DNA of 64,000 nucleotides from positions 25,304,539 to 25,368,538 of the forward strand of contig OX589606.1 of NCBI GenBank assembly GCA_951329385.1, given 5' to 3'. The notes beneath the pieces are model-generated. The model ran no database searches. It saw only the letters and a program-made list of their open reading frames with translations, and was not told where the DNA came from. How positions within the stretch are numbered: position 1 is the stretch's first letter; every line of letters begins with the position of its first letter. Of this stretch, positions 63,516-64,000 are shown one piece after another. This DNA is from Polia nebulosa (Eukaryota; Arthropoda; Insecta; Lepidoptera; Noctuidae). A program made the translations under genes and the position numbers.

Positions 63516-64000
63516 GAAGCTTCAACGAGATAAAGAGGAGCAGGCTCGCCGCCAAGAAGAGCAGATGCTCCTCATAAAAGACCTTCATTCAACAATTGGC
63601 AAGGAGCTCCAGGTGATGAAGGAGCAGGTTCACCAGCATGAGAATCGTATCTCAGAAGCTGAAGTTCAGATTGCTGGGATGAAAAAGGCTTTAGGTGACC
63701 TTAGGGCTGCAGACGGGGTTGTGCCTTCAGTGGTTGCTGCACCTTCGCCACGTGGATTTAAGGTGCCGCCATTCGACGGAACATCTTCATGGTCGGCCTA
63801 CAAAATTCAATTTGAAGCCGTTATGAAGGCGAATGGGTGGACCAAAGAGCAAGCTATGACCGCGCTAACCTTAGGCCTCCGAGACCAGGCCCTAACCATA
63901 CTTGAGGCTCTTGGCAAGGATGTGACCTATGAGCAGCTGCTGGAAGCCTTAGAGTCCAGATATGGTGACGCGCACTTGGAGCACGTATTTCGCGCTAAGT
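63516..64000 (+). CDS. gag: Gypsy-like gag, continuation to the window edge
   Basis: The frame resumes exactly in phase once the insert and one aga are discounted, and is open to the last base. It starts with EKLQRDKEEQARRQEEQ, then a longer helical stretch (KELQVMKEQVHQHENRISEA). The segment GFKVPPFDGTSSWSAYKIQF followed by GLRDQALTILEAL and YEQLLEALESRYGD is the conserved capsid core of Gypsy-group gag (P-P-F-D/S-G ... W-x-x-Y/F-x-x-x-F). The nucleocapsid zinc knuckle and pol would lie beyond the window. Apart from the LINE insertion I see no damage, so the provirus may be young. Confidence 0.85.

Noticed and set aside
1..64000. A novel multi-gene defence or biosynthetic system
   Set aside because: No set of co-oriented, intact, non-transposon genes exists in the window; every coding stretch I can identify is a retroelement or transposase fragment.

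Overview
The window reads as nuclear DNA of a moth (Lepidoptera; a noctuid-like repeat landscape is my inference). I find no intact host protein gene, no convincing tRNA or rRNA gene, no CRISPR array and no prokaryotic operon. The sequence is AT-rich and is a dense, nested collection of transposable elements. The longest open frames are transposon fragments or frames passing through a minisatellite.

Layout. 1-9.3 kb: a tandem duplication, two abutting LINE 3' ends, a TIR foldback repeat, a tRNA-derived SINE, and R1-type LINE 3' ends including a head-to-head pair at 8.5-9.3 kb. 9.7-16 kb: two related LINE reverse-transcriptase remnants (10.3 and 13.2 kb) and a young 5'-truncated LINE with a perfect 13-bp target-site duplication (TSD) and an intact 239-codon terminal frame. 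16-24 kb: mostly unassigned, with a GC-rich open frame (17.6 kb), a solo LTR with a 4-bp TSD (19.9 kb), several SINEs and a TIR element. 24-30 kb: a three-copy tandem array invaded by two LINE fragments, each with a 13-bp TSD. 30-43 kb: 5S-rRNA-like SINEs (one nested in a MITE with an 11-bp TSD), a large interrupted palindrome and a miRNA-like hairpin. 43-59 kb: inverted copies of a microsatellite-bearing element, LINE tails, a nearly perfect foldback and a 38-bp perfect palindrome. 59-64 kb: a dead Tc1-like transposase, a SINE split by about 1 kb of 19-bp minisatellite, and the 5' end of a Gypsy-like LTR element with LTR, primer-binding site and gag, the gag broken by a nested LINE.

The genes do not form a pathway. 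The connections are parasitic: SINEs and truncated LINEs that would need LINE enzymes in trans, and elements using one another as targets. The most interesting items are the 5S-rRNA-like SINE family, the minisatellite expanded inside one of its copies, the two inverted copies of an unidentified protein-like segment (25.6 and 38.5 kb), and the hairpins that could yield double-stranded RNA. All homology statements come from reading motifs by eye; no database search was run. Boundaries of degenerate repeats are accurate only to about 10-30 bases.
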